Source: a virus. Taken from it: DNA of 28,270 nt. Shown here in pieces: positions 7,432 to 14,220 of this stretch; position 1 is the stretch's first letter; the number at the start of each line of letters is the position of its first letter. A program made the translations under genes and the position numbers. The notes beneath the pieces are model-generated. The model was not told the origin of the DNA. It saw only the letters and a list, made by a program, of their open reading frames with translations, and searched no databases. Location of the stretch: IMG/VR virus record IMGVR_UViG_3300032220_000943, positions 1 through 28,270 of that record, one strand, 5' to 3'.

Positions 7432-7454
7432 AAGAGTTCTGTACAAAAACTCTT
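7432..7454 (+). promoter_or_regulatory. Hairpin at the predicted mRNA 5' end
   Basis: AAGAGTT at 7432-7438 pairs perfectly with AACTCTT at 7448-7454 around a 9-nt loop. It begins at the start predicted from the late box at 7419-7426. It could protect the mRNA 5' end. It might also be a weak terminator for the upstream gene, but only three T follow it. Confidence 0.5.
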
Positions 7455-7477
7455 TAACACACTTACACGGAGAATAT

Positions 7478-7651
7478 ATGTTAAACCACTTAGCGGGCTA
7501 TTTTTGTAGCCTACTCAATAACTTCAGCAGACCACAGACGTATGGTACTGCATTAGAAGAATACATTGTTAGACATGCACCGCAAAATGCATGTGATGTA
7601 GACCGTCTCACCCGTCAATTTGAAATACAACAATCTAGTAGAGGATGGTAA
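7478..7651 (+). CDS. Small 57-residue hypothetical protein
   Basis: ATG at 7478 with GGAG five bases upstream. It begins MLNHLAGYFCSLLNNF (amphipathic), followed by TALEEYIVRHAPQNACDVDRL and a Gln/Ser/Arg tail ending RGW. The well-placed ribosome-binding site downstream of a late box supports expression. Function unknown. Confidence 0.65.
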   Translation: MLNHLAGYFCSLLNNFSRPQTYGTALEEYIVRHAPQNACDVDRLTRQFEIQQSSRGW

Positions 7652-7653
7652 TC

Positions 7654-7788
7654 ATGCAAGTATTAAAAGCAATATACAATTTTTTTGGTGCGATGAGACA
7701 GGCAAGAGCAGCCTCAACATTAGCACACAACGGAGATCATAAAGGCGCACGTAAACTTATTATGTCTGACTTTAAGGGCTGGATCTAA
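7654..7788 (+). CDS. Small 44-residue hypothetical protein
   Basis: The ATG is two bases after the previous stop, with GAGGA upstream. An N-terminal amphipathic helix (MQVLKAIYNFFGAMRQARAA) is followed by a basic stretch (HNGDHKGARKLIMSDFKGWI). It is probably co-transcribed with the gene before it. Function unknown. Confidence 0.6.
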   Translation: MQVLKAIYNFFGAMRQARAASTLAHNGDHKGARKLIMSDFKGWI

Positions 7789-7790
7789 AA

Positions 7791-7798
7791 ACTAAATA
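7791..7798 (+). promoter_or_regulatory. T4-late-like box ACTAAATA
   Basis: ACTAAATA two bases after the previous stop. The predicted start near 7804 gives a 17-base leader carrying the AAAGGA ribosome-binding site of the gene at 7821. Confidence 0.4.
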
Positions 7799-7820
7799 AC
7801 ATACTAACAAAGGATCCATT

Positions 7821-8066
7821 ATGTTTACACCTGATTTTTATATAGAAATGTTCCAGACCTCAAAAAGAATGGCAACTAATCAAATTTTTAAAGACGAGAG
7901 ATTAAATAAGGTTGCCAACGACTTTATAGATGCCCAAACAGTCTTTGCAAAGATGATAGCAAAGAATACAATAGAGATGTTGTCTTATGCTGCTGATAGC
8001 ATGAGCAAAACAATTTATCCTCATAGTGAGGATGAAACAGTCAAGGCAAAGACTGAGAAAAAATAA
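7821..8066 (+). CDS. Helical hypothetical protein
   Basis: 81 residues, almost entirely helical: MFTPDFYIEMFQTSKRM, then FIDAQTVFAKMIAKNTIEML and an acidic/basic tail ending KAKTEKK. The AQT.FAK...NT pattern faintly recalls phasins, the granule-coating proteins of polyhydroxybutyrate producers, but the match is weak and the protein is short. AAAGGA lies about six bases before the ATG. Confidence 0.65.
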   Translation: MFTPDFYIEMFQTSKRMATNQIFKDERLNKVANDFIDAQTVFAKMIAKNTIEMLSYAADSMSKTIYPHSEDETVKAKTEKK

Positions 8067-8106
8067 GCTAGTTCACACACACCGACATTAACACAAGGAG
8101 ATTAAT

Positions 8107-8379
8107 ATGTCACATTTTGAAACACCAAAATTACCCGAAGTAAAATTCAACAAGAACGGCTACGAAATTCGTGCCGACATTCTAGACATGGCCAAAGGCT
8201 TAGTTAGTGAAGATTATCACTCTAAATTCCGCGGTTGGGAAATGACTGTCGCTAAGGATGAAAAGACTGGACAAATCGTTACCAAAGTTGGTATGCCCGA
8301 ATTCCCAGGTCTAGACAAGATTTTGGAAACTGCTGAAAAGATGTATGCTTTCGTAAACCAAAATACACCTAAGAAGTAA
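8107..8379 (+). CDS. Conserved phage protein of unknown function
   Basis: 90 residues, beginning MSHFETPKLPEVKFNKNGYEI, with an ILDMAKGLVSEDY helix and a final PGLDKILETAEKMYAFVNQN. AAGGAG lies about six bases upstream. I recall similar unknown proteins in aquatic phages. It pairs with the helical protein upstream and is followed by a hairpin that may end the transcript. Confidence 0.7.
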   Translation: MSHFETPKLPEVKFNKNGYEIRADILDMAKGLVSEDYHSKFRGWEMTVAKDEKTGQIVTKVGMPEFPGLDKILETAEKMYAFVNQNTPKK

Positions 8380-8396
8380 TTCTTACCCAAAACAAT

Positions 8397-8412
8397 GCCC
8401 CTTAATTGGGGC
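8397..8412 (+). terminator. GC-rich hairpin, possible terminator
   Basis: GCCCC, TTAATT, GGGGC: a perfect 5-bp GC stem with a 6-nt loop, 17 bases after a stop and just before the next promoter. No T-tract follows, so any termination would be weak or factor-dependent. Confidence 0.4.
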
Positions 8413-8421
8413 GTTCCTACC

Positions 8422-8450
8422 TTGACAATAAATCCATTTAATGTTACAAT
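8422..8450 (+). promoter_or_regulatory. Sigma70-type promoter for the lipoprotein gene
   Basis: TTGACA at 8422-8427, a 17-bp spacer and TACAAT at 8445-8450, giving a start near 8457 and a leader of about 20 bases to the ATG at 8478. The element begins TTGACAATAAAT like the repeated cassette elsewhere, but the rest of its spacer differs. Confidence 0.65.
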
Positions 8451-8477
8451 AGCAGTTGTTGTAACTATGGGCAAGCC

Positions 8478-9749
8478 ATGAAAAAACTTTTATTGTTGTT
8501 GACATTTATACTCGTTGGTTGCGGTGGTGGAGGTGATCCAACTGTTACCGCTAATGTTTCTGCCACAGCATGTGTACTAAAATCATATACTTCTAGTTAC
8601 CCCAATGATTTTTTGGGAACAAACATTATACCAACATCAACCCAACATTTTGATTCTAGTTTCATGCGTGGGATAGGATTAAAAGATTATTACCCACGAG
8701 ACAATAATGGTTGTGCTACTATATCACAATCTGCTAGGTTATTATATCAACAAACACTTGATAGACTTAAAACAGATAATGTTGATACCATTGAAATATA
8801 TCAATATGGTCCAGTAACTGATTTTAATGCAACAACTTGGACAACCGACGAATCAAAATGGCAAATACCTAAAACAGAATTAGTGTGGCTATTACAAGAA
8901 GCACATAATAAAAATCTTAAAGTAACATTAGTCTGGCAACTTTGGCCCACTGACAGCAAAGGTAATACAATCAATAGAACAAACCCTTCATTAACCGAAA
9001 TCACAAAAGTACTAAACGGGTGGAATGATATTATGATTAGTATGGCTAAGGTTAGTAATGATAGTCATGCAGATAATTTACAAATTCAATGGTCAGCATT
9101 TTATTTCCCTTCTCTTACCCAATATCCTGAATTTTCTACACTAGCATTTTTAAAAATTATTGATAATGTTCGTAGCATTTACAATGGTAAATTGTTTATG
9201 GGTACACCTAGATTCTTTGACAAACGAATCATTCAAAAAGTTGATGCTATCATTATACCGATAAGACCGAGCAATTGGTCTTATCTTGAGGATAATAATA
9301 TCTCTACTAACTTAGTTAAGCAACGTACATTAGATTATATGACAGGGATATATTTAGATTTTTCATTGTATTCGGGTATGGATCCAAAAGACATTCCTAT
9401 CATTTGGGATTTTAATATTCAAAGCAGAGATAAAGCATTGAGTCAAGGTTGGGTAGAAGATGGATTCTGTATTAGTTCATTGAACGGACCGATAGTATCA
9501 TGGGATTCTCCTAGTTGTATGCAGAAAAACTACAAAACCGATTTTAGTGTTCAAGCAATTGCGATTGAAGGAATGTTTCAGGCCATAAAAGAACAAACAT
9601 ATTTCAAAACTTACGGGGTTAATTTCAGTACGGGATACTGGCTTACTGACACGTTGACCCCCGGACCTGAGGGATTCCCCAATTTATCGCAGTCAATCCG
9701 GGGAAAACCAGCCGAGGTCATAGTGAAATATTGGTACGGCCGGGGTTGA
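8478..9749 (+). CDS. Lipoprotein with glycosidase-like TIM barrel
   Basis: 423 residues. A lipoprotein signal peptide ends in LVGC (lipidated Cys15) followed by GGGG, so the protein is predicted to be anchored in a membrane. The rest resembles a GTA/GH113-like TIM barrel: LDRLKTDNVDTIEIYQYG, then LLQEAHNKNLKVTLVWQLWP (strand after helix), a central IQWSAFYFP strand, IIWDFNIQ, and the C-terminal SIRGKPAEVIVKYW typical of such barrels. I cannot name the catalytic acids safely. It has its own promoter and a hairpin upstream, like a self-contained accessory gene. Possible roles are altering the infected cell's surface sugars or blocking superinfection. Confidence 0.65.
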   Translation: MKKLLLLLTFILVGCGGGGDPTVTANVSATACVLKSYTSSYPNDFLGTNIIPTSTQHFDSSFMRGIGLKDYYPRDNNGCATISQSARLLYQQTLDRLKTDNVDTIEIYQYGPVTDFNATTWTTDESKWQIPKTELVWLLQEAHNKNLKVTLVWQLWPTDSKGNTINRTNPSLTEITKVLNGWNDIMISMAKVSNDSHADNLQIQWSAFYFPSLTQYPEFSTLAFLKIIDNVRSIYNGKLFMGTPRFFDKRIIQKVDAIIIPIRPSNWSYLEDNNISTNLVKQRTLDYMTGIYLDFSLYSGMDPKDIPIIWDFNIQSRDKALSQGWVEDGFCISSLNGPIVSWDSPSCMQKNYKTDFSVQAIAIEGMFQAIKEQTYFKTYGVNFSTGYWLTDTLTPGPEGFPNLSQSIRGKPAEVIVKYWYGRG

Positions 9750-9790
9750 CATTAAATGGTTTTGGGTATATAATAGAGGCTTAGACAGTC
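9746..9790 (+). promoter_or_regulatory. Promoter cassette, copy 1
   Basis: TTGACA at 9746-9751 overlaps the stop of the lipoprotein gene. TATAAT is at 9769-9774 after a 17-bp spacer, and CTTAGACAGT follows at about 9780-9789. The spacer core TAAATGGnTTTGGGTA is shared with four other copies (10143, 26508, 27056, 27439). Confidence 0.85.
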
Positions 9791-9807
9791 AACAAATGGA
9801 GTATTTT

Positions 9808-10140
9808 ATGATGATTGAAAAAGAAACTAAACACAAATCTGCCGGCAAGTATGCTTGGGTCGCTGAACGTGATGCTAGAATGCGTAGTGTAGTTAACAGT
9901 TCATTGTTTACTGAGATACAAAAAATTCGTGCTGAACAAGTCAAATTGGGCCTAGAAATGGTCTATAGTGCTGATAGAGTTTACATTGAATTTCGCAAAA
10001 CATTTATCAGCGTCAAAGTAGATAATCCCAGTGTGCGTGATCGTAAGGGCCTAGCAATGCTAGAAACTTGCTACGAAAACGAAGATTTTGAAAAGGGAAA
10101 GACAGCACAGGGCGTTACTTATCGTCTGTTTCGCAAATAA
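9808..10140 (+). CDS. Hypothetical early-type protein
   Basis: 110 residues. I chose the ATG at 9808 because GGAG lies six bases upstream of it. The in-frame ATG at 9796 lies just before that GGAG. The protein is charged and helical at the N-terminus (MMIEKETKHKSAGKYAW) with a beta segment (DRVYIEFRKTFISVKVDN). It is framed by two promoter cassettes, as expected for a small early host-takeover gene. Function unknown. Confidence 0.7.
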   Translation: MMIEKETKHKSAGKYAWVAERDARMRSVVNSSLFTEIQKIRAEQVKLGLEMVYSADRVYIEFRKTFISVKVDNPSVRDRKGLAMLETCYENEDFEKGKTAQGVTYRLFRK

Positions 10141-10142
10141 AC

Positions 10143-10187
10143 TTGACAATAAATGGCTTTGGGTATATAATAGAATCTTAGACAGTA
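10143..10187 (+). promoter_or_regulatory. Promoter cassette, copy 2
   Basis: TTGACA at 10143-10148, a 17-bp spacer, TATAAT at 10166-10171, then CTTAGACAGT. It begins two bases after the previous stop and is nearly identical to the other four copies. Confidence 0.85.
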
Positions 10188-10204
10188 ACAAAACGGAGTT
10201 AATT

Positions 10205-10432
10205 ATGAATCTCAATATCAACGATGCAATTTCTTGGACTAGTGCTGCCGGCAGCCTGTCAGGCTATATCTCTAATATTTGTCTCAATCTCAACGCTGCT
10301 AATCAAGTTGTGCCCTGGATTGATGTTACATATATGCACGAAAACGGCCGTGAATGTAGTGTCCGTCTTTGCGCTACTGAATCAAATCTTAAGGCAATGC
10401 GTGTTGCTAAACTTAATACCGAAACTGTTTAA
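10205..10432 (+). CDS. Hypothetical early-type protein
   Basis: 75 residues from the ATG at 10205 (CGGAG about six bases upstream). It reads MNLNINDAISWTSAAGSLSG, then WIDVTYMHENGRECSVRLC and a short C-terminal helix. It lies directly behind a promoter cassette and nine bases before the next gene, so the two are probably co-transcribed. Function unknown. Confidence 0.7.
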   Translation: MNLNINDAISWTSAAGSLSGYISNICLNLNAANQVVPWIDVTYMHENGRECSVRLCATESNLKAMRVAKLNTETV

Positions 10433-10441
10433 GGAATAATC

Positions 10442-11083
10442 ATGTCTCGCTTTCAAAAACCTGCTCCCCTCAATCTTAACGCCGATGATGTTTGGGCGGC
10501 TGCTTGCATGGCACAACGCCTAAATCAGGGCTACATTAAGGTTAGTGAAGATGCTCCATCAGGTCAAAAGAATCGTAGTTTGGTAGAGCATTATCTTGCT
10601 GACACTTCAAAGATCACTGTCGAGGATCGTGAAGAAGGTAAATTGGTTCGCAAATTCTATCAAGCATACACATTCAAAATCCTTAAAGGTATTAAGTTGT
10701 CTGATTTTGACAACACCGCAATGCTACTTGCTAATCGTGAAACTATTGATACAGGTTTTGATGTTGCGGTAATTACTAGTTTGCCTTCAGGCTACGTGCG
10801 TGGCATGAAACGTCAAACAGTGGACCAGCGTATAGCATTCGCTAACGGCGGATTGATCGGTAGGGTAGGTGACAAAGTGTCTCCTACTGTTGAGGTCCTC
10901 AAATCCGTATTCTCGCAAACTTGGAACACACATTACGTTACTGGTATTACTAGTGATGACCAAGTGTTGTTCTTTGCGTACAAACAACAACTAGAAGTGG
11001 GCAAGATGTTTGACCTTTATGGTACCGTCAAAGCACACCGTGATAACACTACTCAACTTAACCGTGTAAAGGTAATCGTATGA
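10442..11083 (+). CDS. Conserved phage protein, possible OB-fold
   Basis: 213 residues. The C-terminal half is beta-rich and has the rhythm of an OB-fold: IGRVGDKVSPTVEVLKSVF, WNTHYVTGITSDDQVLFFAY, EVGKMFDLYGTVKAHRDN, then TTQLNRVKVIV. OB-folds usually bind single-stranded DNA or RNA, so a nucleic-acid role is plausible but inferred. The N-terminal half is helical and charged. Its stop overlaps the ATG of the lipoprotein that follows (ATGA). Confidence 0.7.
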   Translation: MSRFQKPAPLNLNADDVWAAACMAQRLNQGYIKVSEDAPSGQKNRSLVEHYLADTSKITVEDREEGKLVRKFYQAYTFKILKGIKLSDFDNTAMLLANRETIDTGFDVAVITSLPSGYVRGMKRQTVDQRIAFANGGLIGRVGDKVSPTVEVLKSVFSQTWNTHYVTGITSDDQVLFFAYKQQLEVGKMFDLYGTVKAHRDNTTQLNRVKVIV

Positions 11084-11223
11084 AAACAAAATTAGTATTG
11101 GGCATGTTGCTATTGACTCTAATCTCAGGATGTAGTACAATAGCGGGGACAGTAAAGGGAGTTGGTGAAGATGTTAAAATCGGAACTGACTCATTATCTA
11201 AAATTATCAAACCTACTCAATAA
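11080..11223 (+). CDS. Small entericidin-like lipoprotein
   Basis: 47 residues. The signal peptide MKTKLVLGMLLLTLISGC carries a good lipobox (LISGC, lipidated Cys18). The mature part STIAGTVKGVGEDVKIGTD resembles entericidins, tiny membrane lipoproteins of Gram-negative bacteria linked to autolysis. Small lipoproteins are also typical of the outer-membrane half of phage spanins. It is coupled to the preceding gene and followed by two other tiny membrane proteins. The role in lysis or envelope protection is inferred. Confidence 0.65.
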   Translation: MKTKLVLGMLLLTLISGCSTIAGTVKGVGEDVKIGTDSLSKIIKPTQ

Positions 11224-11225
11224 TT

Positions 11226-11354
11226 ATGAAAAACTTTTTTCTAGGAACAATATTCGGTATCGTTATAGCCACGGTAGGCTTTAGTGGAATAGCTAAACTG
11301 CTTGATAACAGCGTAAACAAGACCAAAGCAATTGTAGAAGAACAGGTTAAATAA
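11226..11354 (+). CDS. Small single-span membrane protein
   Basis: 42 residues: one N-terminal membrane helix (FFLGTIFGIVIATVGFSGI) and a charged helical tail (NKTKAIVEEQVK). It starts two bases after the lipoprotein stop, and its own stop overlaps the next ATG (TAATG). N-in with an outside helical tail is the topology of an inner-membrane spanin, but it is very short. Also possible: a conserved small phage membrane protein of other function. Confidence 0.6.
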   Translation: MKNFFLGTIFGIVIATVGFSGIAKLLDNSVNKTKAIVEEQVK

Positions 11355-11443
11355 TGGCTTGGCTAGCGGTTCTATTTTTGATTATAACAGGTCACATAGG
11401 TGCCGCTATGTTGTTAGCATTATTAATTTTACTCTTTAGTTAA
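11354..11443 (+). CDS. 29-residue hydrophobic peptide
   Basis: MAWLAVLFLIITGHIGAAML followed by a second hydrophobic run ending LLFS: essentially one long or two short membrane segments. It is coupled to the previous gene by one-base overlap and is followed two bases later by the next ATG. The tight packing supports translation despite the size. Confidence 0.5.
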   Translation: MAWLAVLFLIITGHIGAAMLLALLILLFS

Positions 11444-11445
11444 GT

Positions 11446-11805
11446 ATGACTAAACTAACATTGTTTGAACAGGATGATACAAGTAACATGTTAGGTAGAC
11501 TAGTTATCCCTACACATACAAAAGAAGCATTGGATAATTACTTTTTCAGGGGTTATGAACCCGGAGGATTTATTACAAGCATACTTACTAATAATTTGTA
11601 TGGTGCCGTAAATAGTGCAGACATTGCCAATCGTCATGCTATCTGGGAAATAGTTACATGGTTAACTACTGATCCAATAGTCCCCATACATAGTTGGGGT
11701 ACCAAAGATCATGTATCTAATTGGTTGGATGATGTTGGTGGCATCAGAACTAAGTTTATTGACAAGATGGAAAAAGAATATATTTGGGAAACACTGAAAG
11801 GTTAA
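11446..11805 (+). CDS. Conserved phage protein of unknown function
   Basis: 119 residues: MTKLTLFEQDDTSNMLGRLV, then FRGYEPGGFITSILTNNLYG, NRHAIWEIVTWL and VSNWLDDVGGIRTKF. I recognise this family as an unannotated protein of large phages, including T4-like phages of aquatic bacteria, with the conserved GYEPGGF.TS motif. No enzymatic motif is visible. It starts two bases after the previous stop. Confidence 0.75.
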   Translation: MTKLTLFEQDDTSNMLGRLVIPTHTKEALDNYFFRGYEPGGFITSILTNNLYGAVNSADIANRHAIWEIVTWLTTDPIVPIHSWGTKDHVSNWLDDVGGIRTKFIDKMEKEYIWETLKG

Positions 11806-11806
11806 T

Positions 11807-12157
11807 ATGAGTGGCTGGAATCAAATTCAACAAGTTCGTAAGCTAGAAGAACGAGCAGATAAACTTGGATTAAAATTTACTGCTTACAAGCATGATGATA
11901 TGTATGGTGAATCTGTAGCATTAGTGCCAAAAGATAAAGACGCATTGCCTATCTACGCCCGAGATGCAGTAATGTTTGCTGGTTCATTAGAAGGTGCCGC
12001 TTACTGGATGCAAGGTGTATTGTGGGCACGAGAATACGACCGTTTGGCTGTTGATCGGAACCTTGACAAAAAGCGTGAACGTAGAGAACAAGATGAACGC
12101 AATAAGCAAATGGTTAAAATCTTGAAAGAAGAAAAACTAAGTTTAGTGCAGACATAA
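11807..12157 (+). CDS. Conserved phage protein of unknown function
   Basis: 116 residues, helical and highly charged, especially the C-terminal third (NLDKKRERREQDERNKQMV), which may form a coiled coil. The central ALPIYARDAVMFAGSLEGA segment has the conserved look of a phage family I have seen next to the gene immediately upstream. One-base gap to that gene. Confidence 0.75.
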   Translation: MSGWNQIQQVRKLEERADKLGLKFTAYKHDDMYGESVALVPKDKDALPIYARDAVMFAGSLEGAAYWMQGVLWAREYDRLAVDRNLDKKRERREQDERNKQMVKILKEEKLSLVQT

Positions 12158-12160
12158 ATA
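12153..12160 (+). promoter_or_regulatory. T4-late-like box CATAAATA, leaderless spacing
   Basis: CATAAATA is followed by exactly five bases and then the ATG at 12166. In T4 late promoters, +1 lies at that spacing, so the A of the ATG would be +1. No Shine-Dalgarno sequence is present. Confidence 0.45.
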
Positions 12161-12165
12161 ATGTT

Positions 12166-12384
12166 ATGCTCAAAAATGTAGTTATCGCGGGGTTATCATT
12201 ACTTTCATTATTAATGTGGATGAAGGTTGACCCAGAATGTGTCAACAATTATGATGATCCAAATGCGGTAACTATAGAATATCAATGCTCTGACCTTTCT
12301 GATTATGAAAACGTACCGCCAGAAGTCGTAGAAGAATGCAGAGATAGGGCAAATCAATCAGTAAATCACAAAAATAACTCTTGA
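12166..12384 (+). CDS. Small exported or membrane-anchored protein
   Basis: 72 residues: a hydrophobic N-terminal helix (MLKNVVIAGLSLLSLLMWM) acting as signal or anchor, then a polar domain with three cysteines (DPECVNNYDD, IEYQCSDL, VEECRDR). No lipobox. I recall the DPECVNNYD.PNAVTIEYQC signature from other phages. The -35 of the ligase promoter overlaps its end. Probably periplasmic, function unknown. Confidence 0.65.
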   Translation: MLKNVVIAGLSLLSLLMWMKVDPECVNNYDDPNAVTIEYQCSDLSDYENVPPEVVEECRDRANQSVNHKNNS

Positions 12385-12409
12385 CAACCTTCCTAATAAA
12401 TAGTATTAT
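12381..12409 (+). promoter_or_regulatory. Sigma70-type promoter for DNA ligase
   Basis: TTGACA at 12381-12386, a 17-bp spacer and TATTAT at 12404-12409, with a start near 12416 and AGGAG at 12422-12426 before the ATG at 12436. A TAATAAATA late-like box lies in the spacer, so early and late reading are both possible. Confidence 0.7.
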
Positions 12410-12435
12410 AGTAGCATAGATAGGAGTATTATACA

Positions 12436-13839
12436 ATGTCATCTAGTTGGATAATTAAATTAAACGAGAGTGATAGTCGCCTTCATAAAGAAGATGTTCT
12501 TCGCCAAGCCCTGGCAGCAAGTGTCCTGGGCAGTATAAATGCAATCAATTTTTTAAAAGGTGTAAAGGCTTGTTATAATCCTTATATCACATTCGGGGTT
12601 CGTCAAGTTCCAGAATCAGATGGTCTAGAGAATCGCACTAATGATTGGAATGCGTTTCAAGAGTTGCTAGTAAAACTTAGCACCCGTGAATTATCAGGTA
12701 ATGCTGCTATTGATGCTGTTAAGAAAATGGCATGGAATTTTGACAGTGTTGAATGGAATAATTTTGTTGCTCCGGTCTTACGTAGAGACCTTCGTGCAGG
12801 GATAAGTGATAAGACAATCAACAAGGTTTGTAAAGGTACTGAATATGAAATTCCAATATTCAGTTGTCAATTAGCAACAACAAGTGAAGATCGTCCTGAA
12901 ATGCAGGGTATTAAACGCCTTGAGCCTAAACTAGATGGTGTGCGTGTATTGATGGTTGTAACACCTAATAATATTGGTGGTGCAGTTGTATCAAGTTTAA
13001 GTCGTAACGGGAAAGAATTTGACAACTTTACTTTGATTGAAGACCAAGTTGCCGATAATTTCAAAAGTATTGTTGAGACTAATAAACGAACATTGAAGCA
13101 AGGTTTTGTATTAGACGGAGAAATTATCAGTAGTTCTTTCCAAGAATTAATGAAACAAGCACGTAGAAAAAAAGATGTTAATTCTGATGATAGCGTTTTT
13201 AATATCTTTGATATCGTTCCTATTGATGAATTCTATCGTGGCACATATGAAGAACCACTAAGTAAACGGCTTAAGATACTAGAGAAGATGCGTCCAGTAG
13301 TTGATACTATGCCCAATGTTGAATTCTTAACAAGCATTAAAGTTAATTTAGATACTGCTGCCGGTAAGAATCAATTAGAACGCTATGCCAAAGATAATGT
13401 GGAAAAGGGTTTTGAAGGTATTATGATTAAGGACCTTGATGCTTATTACGAATGCAAACGTAATACATCTTGGATGAAATGGAAACCTACACTTACTGTA
13501 GATTTAGAGGTTATTGATGTTCAAGAGGGTACTGGAAAAAACAAAGGACGACTTGGTGCTCTTGTTTGCGCCGGCCACGATCAAGGGGTCGATATTTCAG
13601 TCAATGTTGGCAGTGGGTTTACTGATGCTGCTAGAAATGATTATTGGGATAACTGCGATAGCATCATTGGTCGTACTGCTGAAGTCTTATGTGATGCCGT
13701 AACAAAAAATAAAGACGGAACATATAGTTTGCGATTCCCCCGATTTGTTCGCTTCCGTGATGATAAAAGTGCTATAATGATTGAAGAAGAAGTAGAAATA
13801 GAAGAGGTCCCTGATATTGAGGAGACTTTTGATGAATGA
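12436..13839 (+). CDS. ATP-dependent DNA ligase, T4 gp30-like
   Basis: 467 residues (T4 ligase has 487). It seals nicks using ATP through a lysyl-AMP intermediate. The adenylation motif EPKLDGVRV gives nucleophile Lys165. Motif III is SRNGKEF (189-195), IIIa LDGEI, IV EGIMIK and V WMKWKP. An N-terminal DNA-binding region of about 150 residues precedes them, and an OB-fold follows (LEVIDVQEGTGKNKGRLGAL). The acidic tail (EEEVEIEEVPDIEETFDE) is unusually Glu-rich. All catalytic motifs look intact. It is expressed from the strong promoter just upstream and coupled to the next gene by 8 nt. Confidence 0.93.
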   Translation: MSSSWIIKLNESDSRLHKEDVLRQALAASVLGSINAINFLKGVKACYNPYITFGVRQVPESDGLENRTNDWNAFQELLVKLSTRELSGNAAIDAVKKMAWNFDSVEWNNFVAPVLRRDLRAGISDKTINKVCKGTEYEIPIFSCQLATTSEDRPEMQGIKRLEPKLDGVRVLMVVTPNNIGGAVVSSLSRNGKEFDNFTLIEDQVADNFKSIVETNKRTLKQGFVLDGEIISSSFQELMKQARRKKDVNSDDSVFNIFDIVPIDEFYRGTYEEPLSKRLKILEKMRPVVDTMPNVEFLTSIKVNLDTAAGKNQLERYAKDNVEKGFEGIMIKDLDAYYECKRNTSWMKWKPTLTVDLEVIDVQEGTGKNKGRLGALVCAGHDQGVDISVNVGSGFTDAARNDYWDNCDSIIGRTAEVLCDAVTKNKDGTYSLRFPRFVRFRDDKSAIMIEEEVEIEEVPDIEETFDE

Positions 13840-14041
13840 TCTTCTACAAGAATTAATGGTTGAAGCCGGCTTTGCTAGAAGATTTATTCATCCAGCAAAT
13901 CCAGACGGTAAACATATTTCTGTTGATCCAGAAACTAAAAAGAAGGCACAGAAATTTTCTGAATTAATTATCAAAGAGTGTAAAACACTAATAGATGAAA
14001 AGTCAAGTGAAAAATTAACAAAACATTTCGGAATCAAATAA
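13832..14041 (+). CDS. HFG-family small phage protein, copy C
   Basis: 69 residues from the ATG at 13832, chosen because GAGGAG lies seven bases upstream. A TTG at 13817 has none. It has the family pattern MNDLLQELMVEAG, FSELIIKECKTL and a terminal LTKHFGIK. It is the most diverged of the four paralogues. It overlaps the ligase stop by 8 nt and the next ATG by one base. Confidence 0.75.
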   Translation: MNDLLQELMVEAGFARRFIHPANPDGKHISVDPETKKKAQKFSELIIKECKTLIDEKSSEKLTKHFGIK

Positions 14042-14217
14042 TGGAAGCACAATTTAAAGTGGGTGATAAGGTAGAAAAAGTCGGCGGCGACTATACTTTT
14101 GTAGGGCATGTTGTAGCAGTATTTGCTAAACTAAGCGGTGCAATACGTTTGGTCGTTGAAGATGACCGTGGCGTGTTGCATGTTTATAGTGAGAAAATTT
14201 TACGTTCAGTGGAGTAA
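14041..14217 (+). CDS. Small SH3/KOW-like conserved phage protein
   Basis: 58 residues: FKVGDKVEKVGGDYTFVGHV, then LSGAIRLVVEDDRGVLHVYS and EKILRSVE. The alternating short strands and the KVGDKV...G opening resemble a single small beta-barrel (SH3/KOW type) found as stand-alone genes in many phages. It begins one base inside the previous stop. Function unknown. Confidence 0.7.
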   Translation: MEAQFKVGDKVEKVGGDYTFVGHVVAVFAKLSGAIRLVVEDDRGVLHVYSEKILRSVE

Positions 14218-14220
14218 ATC

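Noticed and set aside
7821-8066. Phasin assignment for the helical protein
   Set aside because: Only a short AQT.FAK...NT similarity supports it, so I left the gene unnamed.
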